A DNA stretch of 64,000 nt, taken from NCBI GenBank assembly GCA_021787365.1, contig JAJYMB010000059.1, positions 34,926-98,925 on the forward strand, read 5' to 3'. This stretch comes from Actinomycetes bacterium (GTDB taxonomy: Bacteria > Actinomycetota > Acidimicrobiia > Acidimicrobiales > Palsa-688). Shown here piece by piece: positions 15,892 through 26,754 of this stretch (position 1 is the first letter of the stretch; every line of letters begins with the position of its first letter). A program made the position numbers and the translations under genes. The notes under the pieces are model-generated. The model was not told the origin of the DNA. It was given only the letters and a program-made list of their open reading frames with translations, and ran no database searches.

Positions 15892-17360
15892 GTAGTCTCC
15901 CGTGGTTGTTGTAGCTCCGATAGGTCTTGCAATCTTGCCGGACCGACGACCTTGGGGAGGTGATTGCGCTGGCCGGCGCCCACCAAGGCGGCGCGCGCGG
16001 CAGCCAGGCCGCTCCTTACGGCGCCTTCCATGGTCGGGGGCCACCCAGTAGACGTCCACGCTCCCGCCAGGGTCAGGCCGGGGAGGCGGGTGCGCGGTGG
16101 CGCCCGGTGGGCCGCCGAGCCCGGCGCTGCCCGGAAGGTCGCATTTTGCTCCCTGCTCACGAACGTCCCGAGCACCTTTGCCTGCTTGGCCCGGGGGAAG
16201 AGCTCGCCGAGAGCCACCACCATCTGGCGCTCCAGCTCCTCCGAGCTCGTGCCGGCGTGGCTGTCGGCGGCCGAGACCGACACCGCCAGGTACTGGCCCC
16301 GCGGCGCACCCGAAGGACCCGTCCGGTCGAACACCCACTGGGCCGGCGTGCCGAGCCCGGCCACGAAGGGCAGGTTCGTCACCGGGCGGTCGTAATGGAC
16401 GTGGACGTTTACGATGGGGGAGCTACCCAGGTGCGCCGGTCGTACGTCCTCGGGCAGGGCTCCCGCCGGCAGCACTTGCTCTACCAGGTGATGGGGTAGC
16501 GCCACGACAACGGCGTCGGCCTGGAGCTCGCCGCCGGCGATCACCCTGAAGCCGCCTTCGGGGAGCTTCTCGACCCCCCGCACGGCCGTGCCGAGGTGCA
16601 GGCTGGCCCCGGCCTTGCGCAGCGCGGAGGCGCCCCTTTCGCCGTGCAGCACCCCGAGGGGGAGCCGGGCCCAGCCGATGTCGGCCGCCTTGGCCTCGCT
16701 CAGGAGGCCCGTCTGGAACACTTTGGCCGCCATCGCCAGCGAGGCCTCTCGGGCGGGAAGGTTGACCGTGGGCAGGCAGATCAGGTCCCAGAGCGCTTCT
16801 ATGGCTTGCGGGCCCTGGAAGTGCCTCTGCAGCCAGTGCTCGAAGTTCTCCTGGTCGAGGGCGGGGTCTTCCAGGTCCAGCCGGGCGAGGGCGCCGGCGG
16901 CGAGGCCGATGCGGGCACGCTGCGCCGCGGGGACGTGGCGGTAGCGCAGGAGGCTGCTGGCGAGGTGAAGGGGGGCGGGGCCAGGACCGCGCCGGAGCAC
17001 CGCGCGCTCGGGCGGTCGTCCAGGGCGCGCCCGGAGCACCGTTAGGTCCAAGCGTGGTTGCAAGAAGACGTCGCCCGCCGACCCGATGCGGTCGAGGAAG
17101 TCGAGGTAGGCGGTGCAGCAGCGGAGGAAGACGTGCTGGCCGTTGTCCATGACGAGCCCGTCGTGGGAGAACGACCAGGTGAGCCCGCCGAGCCTGCCGC
17201 GCTTTTCGAGCAGCGTCACCTTGGCGCCGGCGTCCGCGCAGGCGAGCGCGGCGGCCATGCCGGCGAGGCCGCCGCCTATGACGGCGACGTGGGGGGCCGC
17301 GCTGGTCGCGCCCGCTACGCTCGCCGGCCGGCGAGCGCTCTCAGGGCTCCCGAGGGTCAT
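15888..17360 (-). CDS. hpnE: Hydroxysqualene dehydroxylase HpnE
   Basis: FAD-dependent amine-oxidase-fold enzyme that reduces hydroxysqualene to squalene. 490 residues from ATG 17360. The Rossmann motif VAVIGGGLAGMAAALACADAG is followed by LEKRGRLGGLTWSF. The HpnE-typical DNGQHVFLRCC segment and the C-terminal FAD motif GLTLAGAWTSTGWPPTMEGA are present. Gene order hpnC-hpnD-hpnE matches the bacterial squalene route. It starts 31 bp after the hpnD stop. Confidence 0.93.
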   Translation of the reverse strand: MTLGSPESARRPASVAGATSAAPHVAVIGGGLAGMAAALACADAGAKVTLLEKRGRLGGLTWSFSHDGLVMDNGQHVFLRCCTAYLDFLDRIGSAGDVFLQPRLDLTVLRARPGRPPERAVLRRGPGPAPLHLASSLLRYRHVPAAQRARIGLAAGALARLDLEDPALDQENFEHWLQRHFQGPQAIEALWDLICLPTVNLPAREASLAMAAKVFQTGLLSEAKAADIGWARLPLGVLHGERGASALRKAGASLHLGTAVRGVEKLPEGGFRVIAGGELQADAVVVALPHHLVEQVLPAGALPEDVRPAHLGSSPIVNVHVHYDRPVTNLPFVAGLGTPAQWVFDRTGPSGAPRGQYLAVSVSAADSHAGTSSEELERQMVVALGELFPRAKQAKVLGTFVSREQNATFRAAPGSAAHRAPPRTRLPGLTLAGAWTSTGWPPTMEGAVRSGLAAARAALVGAGQRNHLPKVVGPARLQDLSELQQPRETT

Positions 17361-17391
17361 GGAGCAGCTCCCAGCGAAGGATTGCCCGGGG

Positions 17392-18282
17392 TCACGGGGC
17401 CCCTCGGAGCAACGCTCGGGCGGTGACCGCCACTTTCTGGCTCGGGGCGAGCGAGAGGCGCCCTCGGAGGACGCTGGCAGGTGAGGTCCTGATCTGGTCG
17501 AGGAGATGCCGGTAGATGCCCGCCATGGCCGCCGTGCAGGCCCTACTGCGCCGGTCCAAGAGCTCGAGCAGGGGCAGGCCCCGCTCGTACCATTCGGCCG
17601 CCCGGCCGGTTTCGTAGCAAACCAGCGCGACAAGGTCCTCGTCGTCACCTTTCAGGCCCGGCCCGATGCCGAAGCGTGCGAGGTCGCACTCGGGCAGGTA
17701 CACCCGCCCGTAGACGTCGCGGTCCTCGACGAGGTCACGCAGGATGTTGGTGAGCTGCAGGGCGACACCCAGGGCATCTGCCAGGGCCTCGGCGCGCTCC
17801 CCACCCTGGCTGCCGAAGATGGCGAGCGAGAGCCTCCCGATCGTCCCCGCCACCCGCCGGCAGTACTCGACCAGCTCGTCGAAGGTGGCGTAACGCTTGC
17901 CGGAAAGGTCCCACTCACACCCTTGCACGAGCTCTTCCAGGGCGTTGATCGGCAGTGGGTAGCGCCGGGCGACGTCTGCCAGGGCCATCAGGACGGGGTC
18001 GCCCGGAGGGGGCGCCGGCCCCCCCGCCGCGGCTTTGGTGAGCAAGCCGAGCGAGGTGCGCACCGACGCGAGCGCCTGAGCCGATGTCTCGCTGCCGCCC
18101 TGCTTTCCACCGCTCGCGTCGTCGCCGATGTCGTCGATCCGGCGGGCCATCGCATAAAGGGCGCACATGGCCGCCCGTTTGCTCGGCGGCAGCAGGCGGA
18201 TGCCGTAGTAGAAGTTGCGGGCGCGCGAGCGCGTGATCCGCTCGCAGTGCTTGTAGGCGAGGGCGACAGCGGCGTCGTTCAC
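17392..18282 (-). CDS. hpnD: Presqualene diphosphate synthase HpnD
   Basis: Joins two farnesyl diphosphates head to head to presqualene diphosphate. 296 residues from GTG 18282, which overlaps the hpnC stop as GTGA. The two Asp-rich trans-prenyl transferase motifs are RRIDDIGDD and NILRDLVEDRDVYGRVYLP. SRARNFYYGIRLLPPSKR near the N-terminus is characteristic of HpnD. Paralogous to HpnC next to it. Confidence 0.94.
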   Translation of the reverse strand: MNDAAVALAYKHCERITRSRARNFYYGIRLLPPSKRAAMCALYAMARRIDDIGDDASGGKQGGSETSAQALASVRTSLGLLTKAAAGGPAPPPGDPVLMALADVARRYPLPINALEELVQGCEWDLSGKRYATFDELVEYCRRVAGTIGRLSLAIFGSQGGERAEALADALGVALQLTNILRDLVEDRDVYGRVYLPECDLARFGIGPGLKGDDEDLVALVCYETGRAAEWYERGLPLLELLDRRSRACTAAMAGIYRHLLDQIRTSPASVLRGRLSLAPSQKVAVTARALLRGAP

Positions 18283-19250
18283 GCTTGGGCCCCCAACGTG
18301 TTTGCCGTGGCATCGGCCGCCTCCGGGACGCCCCCGCCGGCGTAGGCGCCAGCGAGCAGCCTCGCCAGCTGCCAGGCGAATCGGCGCGGCCTCGGGCGGG
18401 CCCACTCCGCGTAGATGTCGAAGCCCGCCGCGGCCAGGGCGTCGAGGGCGGCGTGGCCCCCGGCCACGAAGCCGGCGACTGCCACCCTCAGCCGGCCCCG
18501 TAGGCTGACCACTAACGGCGACCCCTCTTCGAGCATGCGCCTGGCGCGGGCGACCTCGAAGGCCATCAGGGCAGCGCGGCGCTCTCGCGCCCGTGCTCGT
18601 TCGCTGCCTCGGGAAGGGCTCCCGTAGTAGCCGGCTGGGGGCGGCAACAGGTCGTCCGCTCTGACCTCGAAGCGGCGGAGGTCCTCTTGGGGCAGGTAGA
18701 CGCGGCCCACGACGGCGTCCTCGGCTACGTCCTGCCAATGCTCGACGAGTTGCAGGGCGGTGCAGATCTTGTCCGACCACCCCACCCGTTGGGGCGTGGA
18801 GGCGCCGAACACGCCGAGCACGAGCCGCCCGACCGGGTTGGCCGAGAGCTGGCAGTAGCCGACCAAGTCGGCGAAAGTCTCGTAGCGGTTGACACGCTGG
18901 TCTTGGCGGTTGGCCTCGACAAGGTCGAAGAGCGGTTGGACCGGCAGGTCGCGCCGGCGGACCATGCCCGCCACCCGCGCGACCAGGGCGTGCAGGTCGC
19001 CGCCCTCCGGGCCGGCCAGCGCGGAGCGAAGTTGGCGCTCCACCTCGTCGAGGGCGGCGAGGCGGTCGCCGGCGTAGTTGTCGCCCAGTTCGTCAACGAG
19101 GCGCGCCCAGCCGTAGACCGCCATCAGGTCGGCCCGCAGAGGCCGAGGGAGCAGGCGCGAGGCAACAGGGAAGTTTTCGGTGGTCGCTCTCCCGATTACG
19201 AGGTAATCGGGGGGCAGTTCGGGAGGAGCAGGTGCAACCTCGCTGACCAC
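18279..19250 (-). CDS. hpnC: Hydroxysqualene synthase HpnC
   Basis: Converts presqualene diphosphate to hydroxysqualene. 323 residues from a GTG start, first gene of the hopanoid operon. Squalene/phytoene synthase fold with ARLVDELGDN as first Asp-rich motif and EHWQDVAEDAVVGRVYLP as second. The N-terminal ENFPVASRLLPRPLR segment is typical of HpnC. A possible TAAGAT -10 element lies six bases before the start codon. Confidence 0.94.
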   Translation of the reverse strand: MVSEVAPAPPELPPDYLVIGRATTENFPVASRLLPRPLRADLMAVYGWARLVDELGDNYAGDRLAALDEVERQLRSALAGPEGGDLHALVARVAGMVRRRDLPVQPLFDLVEANRQDQRVNRYETFADLVGYCQLSANPVGRLVLGVFGASTPQRVGWSDKICTALQLVEHWQDVAEDAVVGRVYLPQEDLRRFEVRADDLLPPPAGYYGSPSRGSERARARERRAALMAFEVARARRMLEEGSPLVVSLRGRLRVAVAGFVAGGHAALDALAAAGFDIYAEWARPRPRRFAWQLARLLAGAYAGGGVPEAADATANTLGAQA

Positions 19251-19256
19251 GCGGTC

Positions 19257-19287
19257 ATCTTAGACACCATGAGGCACGGTGGGGCAA
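19257..19287 (-). promoter_or_regulatory. Possible leaderless promoter of the hopanoid operon
   Basis: On the minus strand TTGCCC is followed after 19 nt by TAAGAT, with six bases to the hpnC GTG. The spacer is longer than ideal. The element lies in the short convergent-side gap after the MerR-TetR gene, which is on the same strand upstream, so read-through is an alternative. Confidence 0.35.
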
Positions 19288-19306
19288 CTATCGAGCGCTC
19301 CTGGTG

Positions 19307-20128
19307 CTAGCTGCCCGCTCGGACGAGGCGGCTCTCGGGTGCCCAGTCGGGCCCGACGGCCCACTGCAGCACGGTGGCGAAGGCTGCCTCTATCACTTGG
19401 AGGCCGGCCGGGATCGGGTTGCCCGAGAGGGGACGGCCGGCAGCCTCCGCGAGCGTGCGCAAGACACGCGCCGCGAGCACCTGGCTCGGCCCGTCGCCCC
19501 GTGCCGCGCGTGCGCCGAGCTCGAGCAGGATCGGCATGGCACGTGCGATCTGGCGCCCGAAGACCAGCGCGGTCTTCCCCGGGTCGCTCGCCAACCCCTC
19601 CGCCCCTCCGAGGTCGGACACGGCCTGGGCGAAGCTGTCCGCTGTTTCCTGGCAGAGGTTTTCGACCACGGCGGTGAACAGTGCTTCCTTGGAGGGGAAG
19701 TACCTGTACACGCTGCCCTTGGCGACGCCAGCGGCGGCTGCGATCTCGCTCACTGCGACCGAGGCGTAGCCCCGAGGCTCGGAGAACAACCGGAACGCCG
19801 CTTCTATGAGGCGCGCCTCGGGCCCCTCCGTACTCGCGAGAGGGAGGAGCGGCTGCTTGCCTTCGAGCAGGCCAGGGAGCACGGACTTGATCTGGCGAAG
19901 GGAAAGGCCCCGCTGTTCGCGCAGCTCCCGGATCAGGCGCAAGGCGCGGACGTGGACCTCCCGGTAGCTGAAGCGGCCCCGGCCTACCGGCTTGGGGCGG
20001 GGCAGGAGGCCGAGGCGCCGGTAATGGTGGACCGTGCTGGCCGGCACGCCCGAGAGCGCGACGACCCGCCCGAGGGTCATGCCCTCGGCCGAGCTTTCCC
20101 GTTCAAGCACTTCGGCGCTGCTCGTCAC
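19307..20128 (-). CDS. MerR-TetR fusion transcriptional regulator
   Basis: 273 residues with two DNA-binding modules. Residues ~15-95 are a MerR winged helix (MTLGRVVALSGVPASTVHHYRRLGLLP, then SYREVHVRALRLIRELREQRG). Residues ~105-155 are a TetR helix-turn-helix (YASVAVSEIAAAAGVAKGSVYRYFPSKEALF), followed by an all-alpha TetR-type ligand/dimer domain. It follows the aldehyde dehydrogenase by 9 bp on the same strand and precedes hpnC, also on the same strand. It could control either neighbour; the ligand is unknown. Confidence 0.88.
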   Translation of the reverse strand: MTSSAEVLERESSAEGMTLGRVVALSGVPASTVHHYRRLGLLPRPKPVGRGRFSYREVHVRALRLIRELREQRGLSLRQIKSVLPGLLEGKQPLLPLASTEGPEARLIEAAFRLFSEPRGYASVAVSEIAAAAGVAKGSVYRYFPSKEALFTAVVENLCQETADSFAQAVSDLGGAEGLASDPGKTALVFGRQIARAMPILLELGARAARGDGPSQVLAARVLRTLAEAAGRPLSGNPIPAGLQVIEAAFATVLQWAVGPDWAPESRLVRAGS

Positions 20129-20137
20129 CTGTCACCA

Positions 20138-21523
20138 TTAGACCACCTTGTGCAAGACCCATTGCTTAACCCGACCGTAGGGAGGGTACACGAGCGGGGC
20201 CTCGGCCCGCGCCGGGCGGCGGAGCACCGCCTTTCGGTGGCTGAAGGTGTCGAACCCGGTCCTGCCGTGGTAGGCGCCCATGCCGCTCGCCCCGACCCCG
20301 CCGAAGGGGAGCTCAGGCACCCCTAGCTGCACGGCATTGTGGTTGACGCAGACCCCGCCCGAGGAAGTCTCGGCCAGCACCCTCTCCTCCAGGCGGGTGT
20401 CCCGGGCGTAGAGGTAGATGGCGAGGGGCTTCTCGCGCCCGCGGACGTGCTCCAGCACGTCGCTCATCTCGTCGTAGGCGAGCACGGGCAGGACCGGGCC
20501 GAAGATCTCTTCCTCCATGACTGGGTCGTCCCAGGACAGCCCGGCGAGGACGGTCGGGGCGAGGTAGCGCTCTTCGGGCAGAGCGGTGCCGCCGGTTATG
20601 GTGCGGCCCTTCGTCGTCCCGAGGAGGGCGGTGAGCCTGGCCATGTGGGCGTCGTTCAGGACGCGCCCGAAGTCTCGAGAAAGGTGCGGGCTCTTTCCGT
20701 AGAAGCGGGCCAGCCATCGCACCAGCTCCTCGAGCAGGGCCTCTTCAGCCTCGCGCTCCACGACGACGTAGTCGGGGGCTACGCAGGTCTGGCCGGCGTT
20801 CATGAACTTCGCCCAGGCGATGCGCTTGGCCGCCGTGCGGATGTCCGCGCTCTTGGCGACGATGGCGGGGTTCTTGCCCCCGAGCTCCAGGGTCACGGGG
20901 GTGAGGTGGCGTGCTGCTGCTGCCATCACGAGGCGCCCGACGCGGCTGCCACCGGTGAAGAAGATGTGGTCCCAACGCTGCTCGAGCAGCGACTGGGCCA
21001 CGTCGGGGCCCCCGAGGCACAGCCTGGTCGCCTTGGGGTCGAGGTACTCGCCGGCCAGCCGTGCCAGCTCGGCGGCCGTGGCGGGCGCAAGCTCGGAGGG
21101 CTTGGCCGCGACCGTGTCGCCAGCTGCTAGCGCGAAGGCCACCGGGAGCAAGAGGGCACGGACCGGGTAGTTCCAAGGTCCCAGCACGAGCACGGCGCCG
21201 AGGGGCTCCGGCCGTACTTCGGCCCGCCCCGGCCACAGCTGCCAGGGGACGCGTACGCGCCGCGGCGCCGCCCACCGGGCGAGGTCACGGGCAATGGCTT
21301 CGACATCTCTCCTGACCGCGGCCACGTCGGTCAGCCAGGCCTCTGTGGCGGGCCTTGACATGTCTTCGCCCATGGCCCCGACCAGGGCGTCGGCGCCGTC
21401 GCGTAGCATCCTCGCCAGCGCGGACAGCTGCTCGTGCCTCCACTCGAGCGGGCGGGTGAGCCCGGTCGCGTGCGTAGCCCGGAGCGCTGCTGCCAAACCG
21501 TTGGCTGGCGCCAGGTCCTCCAT
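20138..21523 (-). CDS. Aldehyde dehydrogenase, ALDH3-like
   Basis: NAD(P)-dependent oxidation of an aldehyde to its acid. 461 residues from ATG 21523; the longer open frame upstream is not family-like. Key residues are Asn in GPWNYPV, E213 in LELGGKNPA, the nucleophile C247 in GQTCVAPD and EEIFGPVLPV. The short length and the C-terminal SHRKAVLRR region resemble class 3 (fatty or aromatic aldehyde) enzymes. It forms an operon with the MerR-TetR regulator, whose ligand might be the aldehyde or its acid. Confidence 0.92.
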   Translation of the reverse strand: MEDLAPANGLAAALRATHATGLTRPLEWRHEQLSALARMLRDGADALVGAMGEDMSRPATEAWLTDVAAVRRDVEAIARDLARWAAPRRVRVPWQLWPGRAEVRPEPLGAVLVLGPWNYPVRALLLPVAFALAAGDTVAAKPSELAPATAAELARLAGEYLDPKATRLCLGGPDVAQSLLEQRWDHIFFTGGSRVGRLVMAAAARHLTPVTLELGGKNPAIVAKSADIRTAAKRIAWAKFMNAGQTCVAPDYVVVEREAEEALLEELVRWLARFYGKSPHLSRDFGRVLNDAHMARLTALLGTTKGRTITGGTALPEERYLAPTVLAGLSWDDPVMEEEIFGPVLPVLAYDEMSDVLEHVRGREKPLAIYLYARDTRLEERVLAETSSGGVCVNHNAVQLGVPELPFGGVGASGMGAYHGRTGFDTFSHRKAVLRRPARAEAPLVYPPYGRVKQWVLHKVV

Positions 21524-21671
21524 CCGGGTTACCGTACCGCCGGCCGCACCTCGCGACCGGCGCGAGGGCTGGTCGCGCCTCGGGGAACCCTCGCCTCGTT
21601 GGCGTGCGGGGCGCCCTTTTGCACATCGGGGGGCCCCAGCCGCAACCGGGCGAGGGTTGCCTGTGGTGGCA

Positions 21672-22178
21672 CTAGTGGCGGATCCCCAGCTCCTCGATGC
21701 GGGTGCGCATGGAACCCTCGTCGCGCTCGAACACACGAGCGAGGGCGCGCACATCTTCGGACCTGATAGTTATGAGGCGCCCGTTGAAATCGCCTCGCTG
21801 GATTTGGATCTGCCCTATGTACTTCCTGATCACGTCGCGTTCGGGTGCCTCGAGGCGTTCTAGGCGGGAGAGGTCGATCGTTATCGACCCCGAGGCCGGC
21901 GCGGGCGCACGGCTTTCCGTCCCGTAGTCAGGATCGGGCGACACCTTGGGCAAGAGCTGGTCTACTGGCACCCCGTAGAGGTTGGCCAGGCGCTGGAGGC
22001 GCAGGACCGAGATGATCCGTTCCCCCCGTTCGTAGGCGCCGAGCACAGATGCCTTGAACTCCCGGTTCGACTGTTCTTCCACTGCCTGCAGGGACAGGCC
22101 CTGCTGGCGGCGGATGTTGCGCAACCTTTCGCCCACTTGGCGGGCGTAGGCCGGAGTCATCTCCTCGGCCATCGTCAT
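21672..22178 (-). CDS. bldD: BldD-like c-di-GMP-responsive regulator
   Basis: 168 residues, almost the length of Streptomyces BldD. Start at ATG 22178 with GGAAG 7 nt upstream; a GTG 54 bp further up is less likely. The N-terminal XRE helix-turn-helix (LRNIRRQQGLSLQAVEEQS, then VLGAYERGERIISVLRLQRL) matches BldD closely. The C-terminal domain keeps the c-di-GMP signature RGD-x8-RxxD as R128-G-D130 and R139-S-E-D142, against RQDD in Streptomyces. Probably a global developmental or morphology regulator. It is followed 148 bp later by the aldehyde dehydrogenase and lies downstream of glgX on the same strand. Confidence 0.88.
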   Translation of the reverse strand: MTMAEEMTPAYARQVGERLRNIRRQQGLSLQAVEEQSNREFKASVLGAYERGERIISVLRLQRLANLYGVPVDQLLPKVSPDPDYGTESRAPAPASGSITIDLSRLERLEAPERDVIRKYIGQIQIQRGDFNGRLITIRSEDVRALARVFERDEGSMRTRIEELGIRH

Positions 22179-22284
22179 CGTCGCACTTCCATCTGGTTGA
22201 AGCCCCTCACTGGGGCCGGGTTGGTACAACACTTAGAGTAGCCAAACTGCGGTTACGCAAAGTAGGGGGCCGGCCATGTCGGCA

Positions 22285-24459
<2,175 letters not shown>

Positions 24460-24524
24460 TGACCGAAGGCTAATTTGCCCGGCGGCGCGCGCCGCTCATC
24501 GTGGCCGGCCGGGTGAAGGAGCGG

Positions 24525-25697
24525 CTACCCCCACCAGAAGGCAGAGGCAATGATGACGTAGAGGGCAACCAGCGAGATCCCCTCCAGCCAGGAGTACTCC
24601 CCGTCGTAAATGACGATGCCAACGGCCAGGGTGGCAATGGCGACGGCTGCCACCAATAGAGGCTGGAAGACGAGCAGAAGGTGGGTGGGCCCGAGCGCCG
24701 GGCTGATCAAGACGAGCATCGGAGTGAGCAACAGGGCGATCTGGAGGGGGCTGTTCAAGATGGTGCTGATCGCGTAGTCGGGCCTGCCTTTCCAGGCGAG
24801 CCAGACGCCGGCGGCGTGCTCGACCGCGTTGGACGCGACGGCCACGATGACCAGGCCGGCGAACACCGGCGATATGCCAAGGGCGCGCGTGGCCGGCTCG
24901 AGCGCTGTCACGAACCAGTCGGAGACGGGGGCCGAGGCAGCGGTGGCGGCGACGAGAAGGGCAAGGGTGAGCGGTAACGGCCACGGCCCACGGTTGTTGC
25001 CCACCAGGTGCGCAGGTTGTGTGCGCACGCCGGAGGGACCGGTCTGGGGCTGAGGCGGCCCGCCGGCGAACCAAAAGGGGATGCTGGCAACGTAGACGAC
25101 GAGCAGGACGATCGATGCAGCGTCGGACAAACCTGCCGCATGGCTGAGCGCCGGCGTGTGCAGCTTTACCGCCAGCGTTGGGACTGCCATCGAGGCGATC
25201 GCAAGTGTCAGCAGCGCCACAGACATCCTCGGCCCCTCGGGCTCGAACTTCTGGGTCCCGAGGCGTGCCGCGCCGCTCACGATGGCGAGGCCGAGTACCA
25301 GCAGCAGGTTCCCGAGCACGGAGCCGATCAGAGCGGCTTGGACCACTCGAACGAGGCCTGCTCGGAGCGCGAACACCGCGAAGAGGAGTTCGGGGAGGTT
25401 GCCGAGGCTGGCCTGGAGCAGCCCGGTGGGCCCGGGCCGCATGCGCTGGCCGAGCTGGTCGAGCGACTCGCCGACCAACGCGGCGAGGGCGGCGAGGGCG
25501 AGAGCAGAGACGGCGAAGCGGGGCACCTCAGGCGCGCTGCTCGCGTTGAGGGACCCGCTGGCAGCGACGAGGGCCGCGCTAATGAGTATCGCCATGCGTT
25601 GCCAACGGGTGAGTGCGCGAAGTTTTCTTGCCGAGCGGGACCGGGGGACGCCGGTGCCGGCGGTTCCGGGTGTCGGCTGTGTGGGAGGCGGCGGCAT
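24525..25697 (-). CDS. Ca2+/H+ antiporter (CAX/ChaA type)
   Basis: 390-residue membrane protein with about ten predicted transmembrane segments. The two inverted alpha repeats of the CaCA superfamily are visible as LQASLGNLPELLFAVFAL and IVAVASNAVEHAAGVWLA, with the acidic residues (PEL and VEH) that carry cation exchange. The N-terminal ~30 residues are Pro/Thr/Arg-rich and cytoplasmic. Likely exports Ca2+ using the proton gradient. The product ends with a hydrophobic helix. Start codon is not certain; ATG at ~25596 (MAIL) is an alternative. Confidence 0.85.
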   Translation of the reverse strand: MPPPPTQPTPGTAGTGVPRSRSARKLRALTRWQRMAILISAALVAASGSLNASSAPEVPRFAVSALALAALAALVGESLDQLGQRMRPGPTGLLQASLGNLPELLFAVFALRAGLVRVVQAALIGSVLGNLLLVLGLAIVSGAARLGTQKFEPEGPRMSVALLTLAIASMAVPTLAVKLHTPALSHAAGLSDAASIVLLVVYVASIPFWFAGGPPQPQTGPSGVRTQPAHLVGNNRGPWPLPLTLALLVAATAASAPVSDWFVTALEPATRALGISPVFAGLVIVAVASNAVEHAAGVWLAWKGRPDYAISTILNSPLQIALLLTPMLVLISPALGPTHLLLVFQPLLVAAVAIATLAVGIVIYDGEYSWLEGISLVALYVIIASAFWWG

Positions 25698-25925
25698 GGG
25701 CGGGACCAGCGCCGACCTTACAGCCCCTACTGTCCGCGTCTCGGGCTCAACCGGCTCTCGCCGGCGCGGTTTGCGTCAGCCGGGGGAGCAGGCAAGTGCG
25801 CCCGGAAGGCTCTTTCGCGCCTGGTAAGGCCACTTCTGGCGGAGATGGGGTACCTCTGGCGTCGGAAGCCTCCCAGGGGCTAGCTGGGCGGCCGTGTACA
25901 CTGCTAGTCGCAGTCGCAGCACCGA

Positions 25926-26000
25926 GGCGGCGTGGCCGAGTGGTCCAGGCAAGGGCCTGCAAAGCCCTCTACAGCGGTTCGATTCCGCTCGCCGCCTCCA
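25926..26000 (+). tRNA. tRNA-Cys (GCA anticodon)
   Basis: Seventy-two nucleotides plus an encoded CCA. The acceptor stem GGCGGCG pairs with CGCCGCC, the anticodon loop is CTGCAAA with GCA, the T-arm reads GCGGTTCGATTCCGC and the discriminator is T as expected for tRNA-Cys. A TACACT element 23 bp upstream may be the -10. A diverged repeat begins 12 bp after its 3' end. Confidence 0.95.
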
Positions 26001-26012
26001 GGCTCTGTTACC

Positions 26013-26102
26013 GCTAGACTGCAGGTCAGAGGCCATTCACCGGGCGCCCGGGCCTGCCCGCCAGCGACCGCTCGTGACACGCTTGCGACCCCCATTTCGC
26101 GC
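26013..26102 (+). repeat. Diverged repeat copy A, next to tRNA-Cys
   Basis: Ninety bases beginning GCTAGACTGC and ending TTTCGCGC that align by eye with 33953-34039 (about two thirds identical, with conserved blocks CCTGCCCG and GCGA). Similarity may extend leftward into the tRNA 3' end. It also overlaps the C-terminal codons of the DUF4160 gene on the other strand. Possible relic attachment site. Confidence 0.5.
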
Positions 26103-26576
26103 ATCGTGGAAGCCGAGCGCCACGGCTGGCTCTTCGTCGCCGTGGAGGACCTCGGGAGCGAGGTCAAGCCCTTTGGGCCAAACCACTGTTCCCGCTTCGG
26201 GGCCCACACTGACGCGGGCGAAGTAGTCGGGGTCTCGTAGCGGCTCCAACAAGGGCCCAAGCGCCCCGGGCGGCTCCCCAGAGGCTGCGAGCTCCCAAGC
26301 CTGCGGGAGCTCCCCCCGGTGCAGATCCACCCACTCGCGGACCAGAGCGGCCTGACGAGGTTGGAGAGAGCCCGCCAACAGCACTCCGGTTGCCAATTCG
26401 ACCGACGCAACGTCGTCGCCATACCTGGCATGGACATGGGGCACGCCGTGGTCGCGGATGTACATGTAGACCACGATGCCGTAGGAGGCGCTGAGACGTC
26501 CCGCGACGAGGCTCGCGCGACGCCGCGTGTCCCCAAGCGGGAGATGGTCTTCCTCGACTGGGGGCTGGACCGCCAC
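26037..26576 (-). CDS. DUF4160-DUF2442 fusion protein
   Basis: About 179 residues from a putative GTG at 26576; the frame is open to 26831 and the true start is unsure. A DUF4160 domain (YGIVVYMYIRDHGVPHVHARY, then GVLLAGSLQPRQAALVREWV) is followed by a DUF2442 domain (LRDPDYFARVSVGPEAGTVV, then WPKGLDLAPEVL). The two small domains are usually encoded by adjacent separate genes that resemble toxin-antitoxin-like pairs of unknown function; here they form one chain. The extreme C-terminus reads through repeat copy A. Function unknown. Confidence 0.65.
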   Translation of the reverse strand: MAVQPPVEEDHLPLGDTRRRASLVAGRLSASYGIVVYMYIRDHGVPHVHARYGDDVASVELATGVLLAGSLQPRQAALVREWVDLHRGELPQAWELAASGEPPGALGPLLEPLRDPDYFARVSVGPEAGTVVWPKGLDLAPEVLHGDEEPAVALGFHDARNGGRKRVTSGRWRAGPGAR

Positions 26577-26754
26577 TTTGAGCGGTTCGCCTCGCCAGGT
26601 CCAGACGGACTGGTTTTTCCCAACCCGGCGGGGAACCCCCTCGCCGCGGCGAGCTTCTGGAACAACCACTGTGACGGAAAGTAAAAGCAGTCTGCGCTCT
26701 GCTGTAAGCGGCAGCTGTGGGCGGCTGAAGGGCAAGGCTCGCAGCCGCCGGCGG

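Noticed and set aside
25904..26665. Minus-strand frame containing ERNRTAVEGFAGPCLDHSATPP
   Set aside because: This is the antisense translation of the tRNA-Cys gene, a common false gene call.
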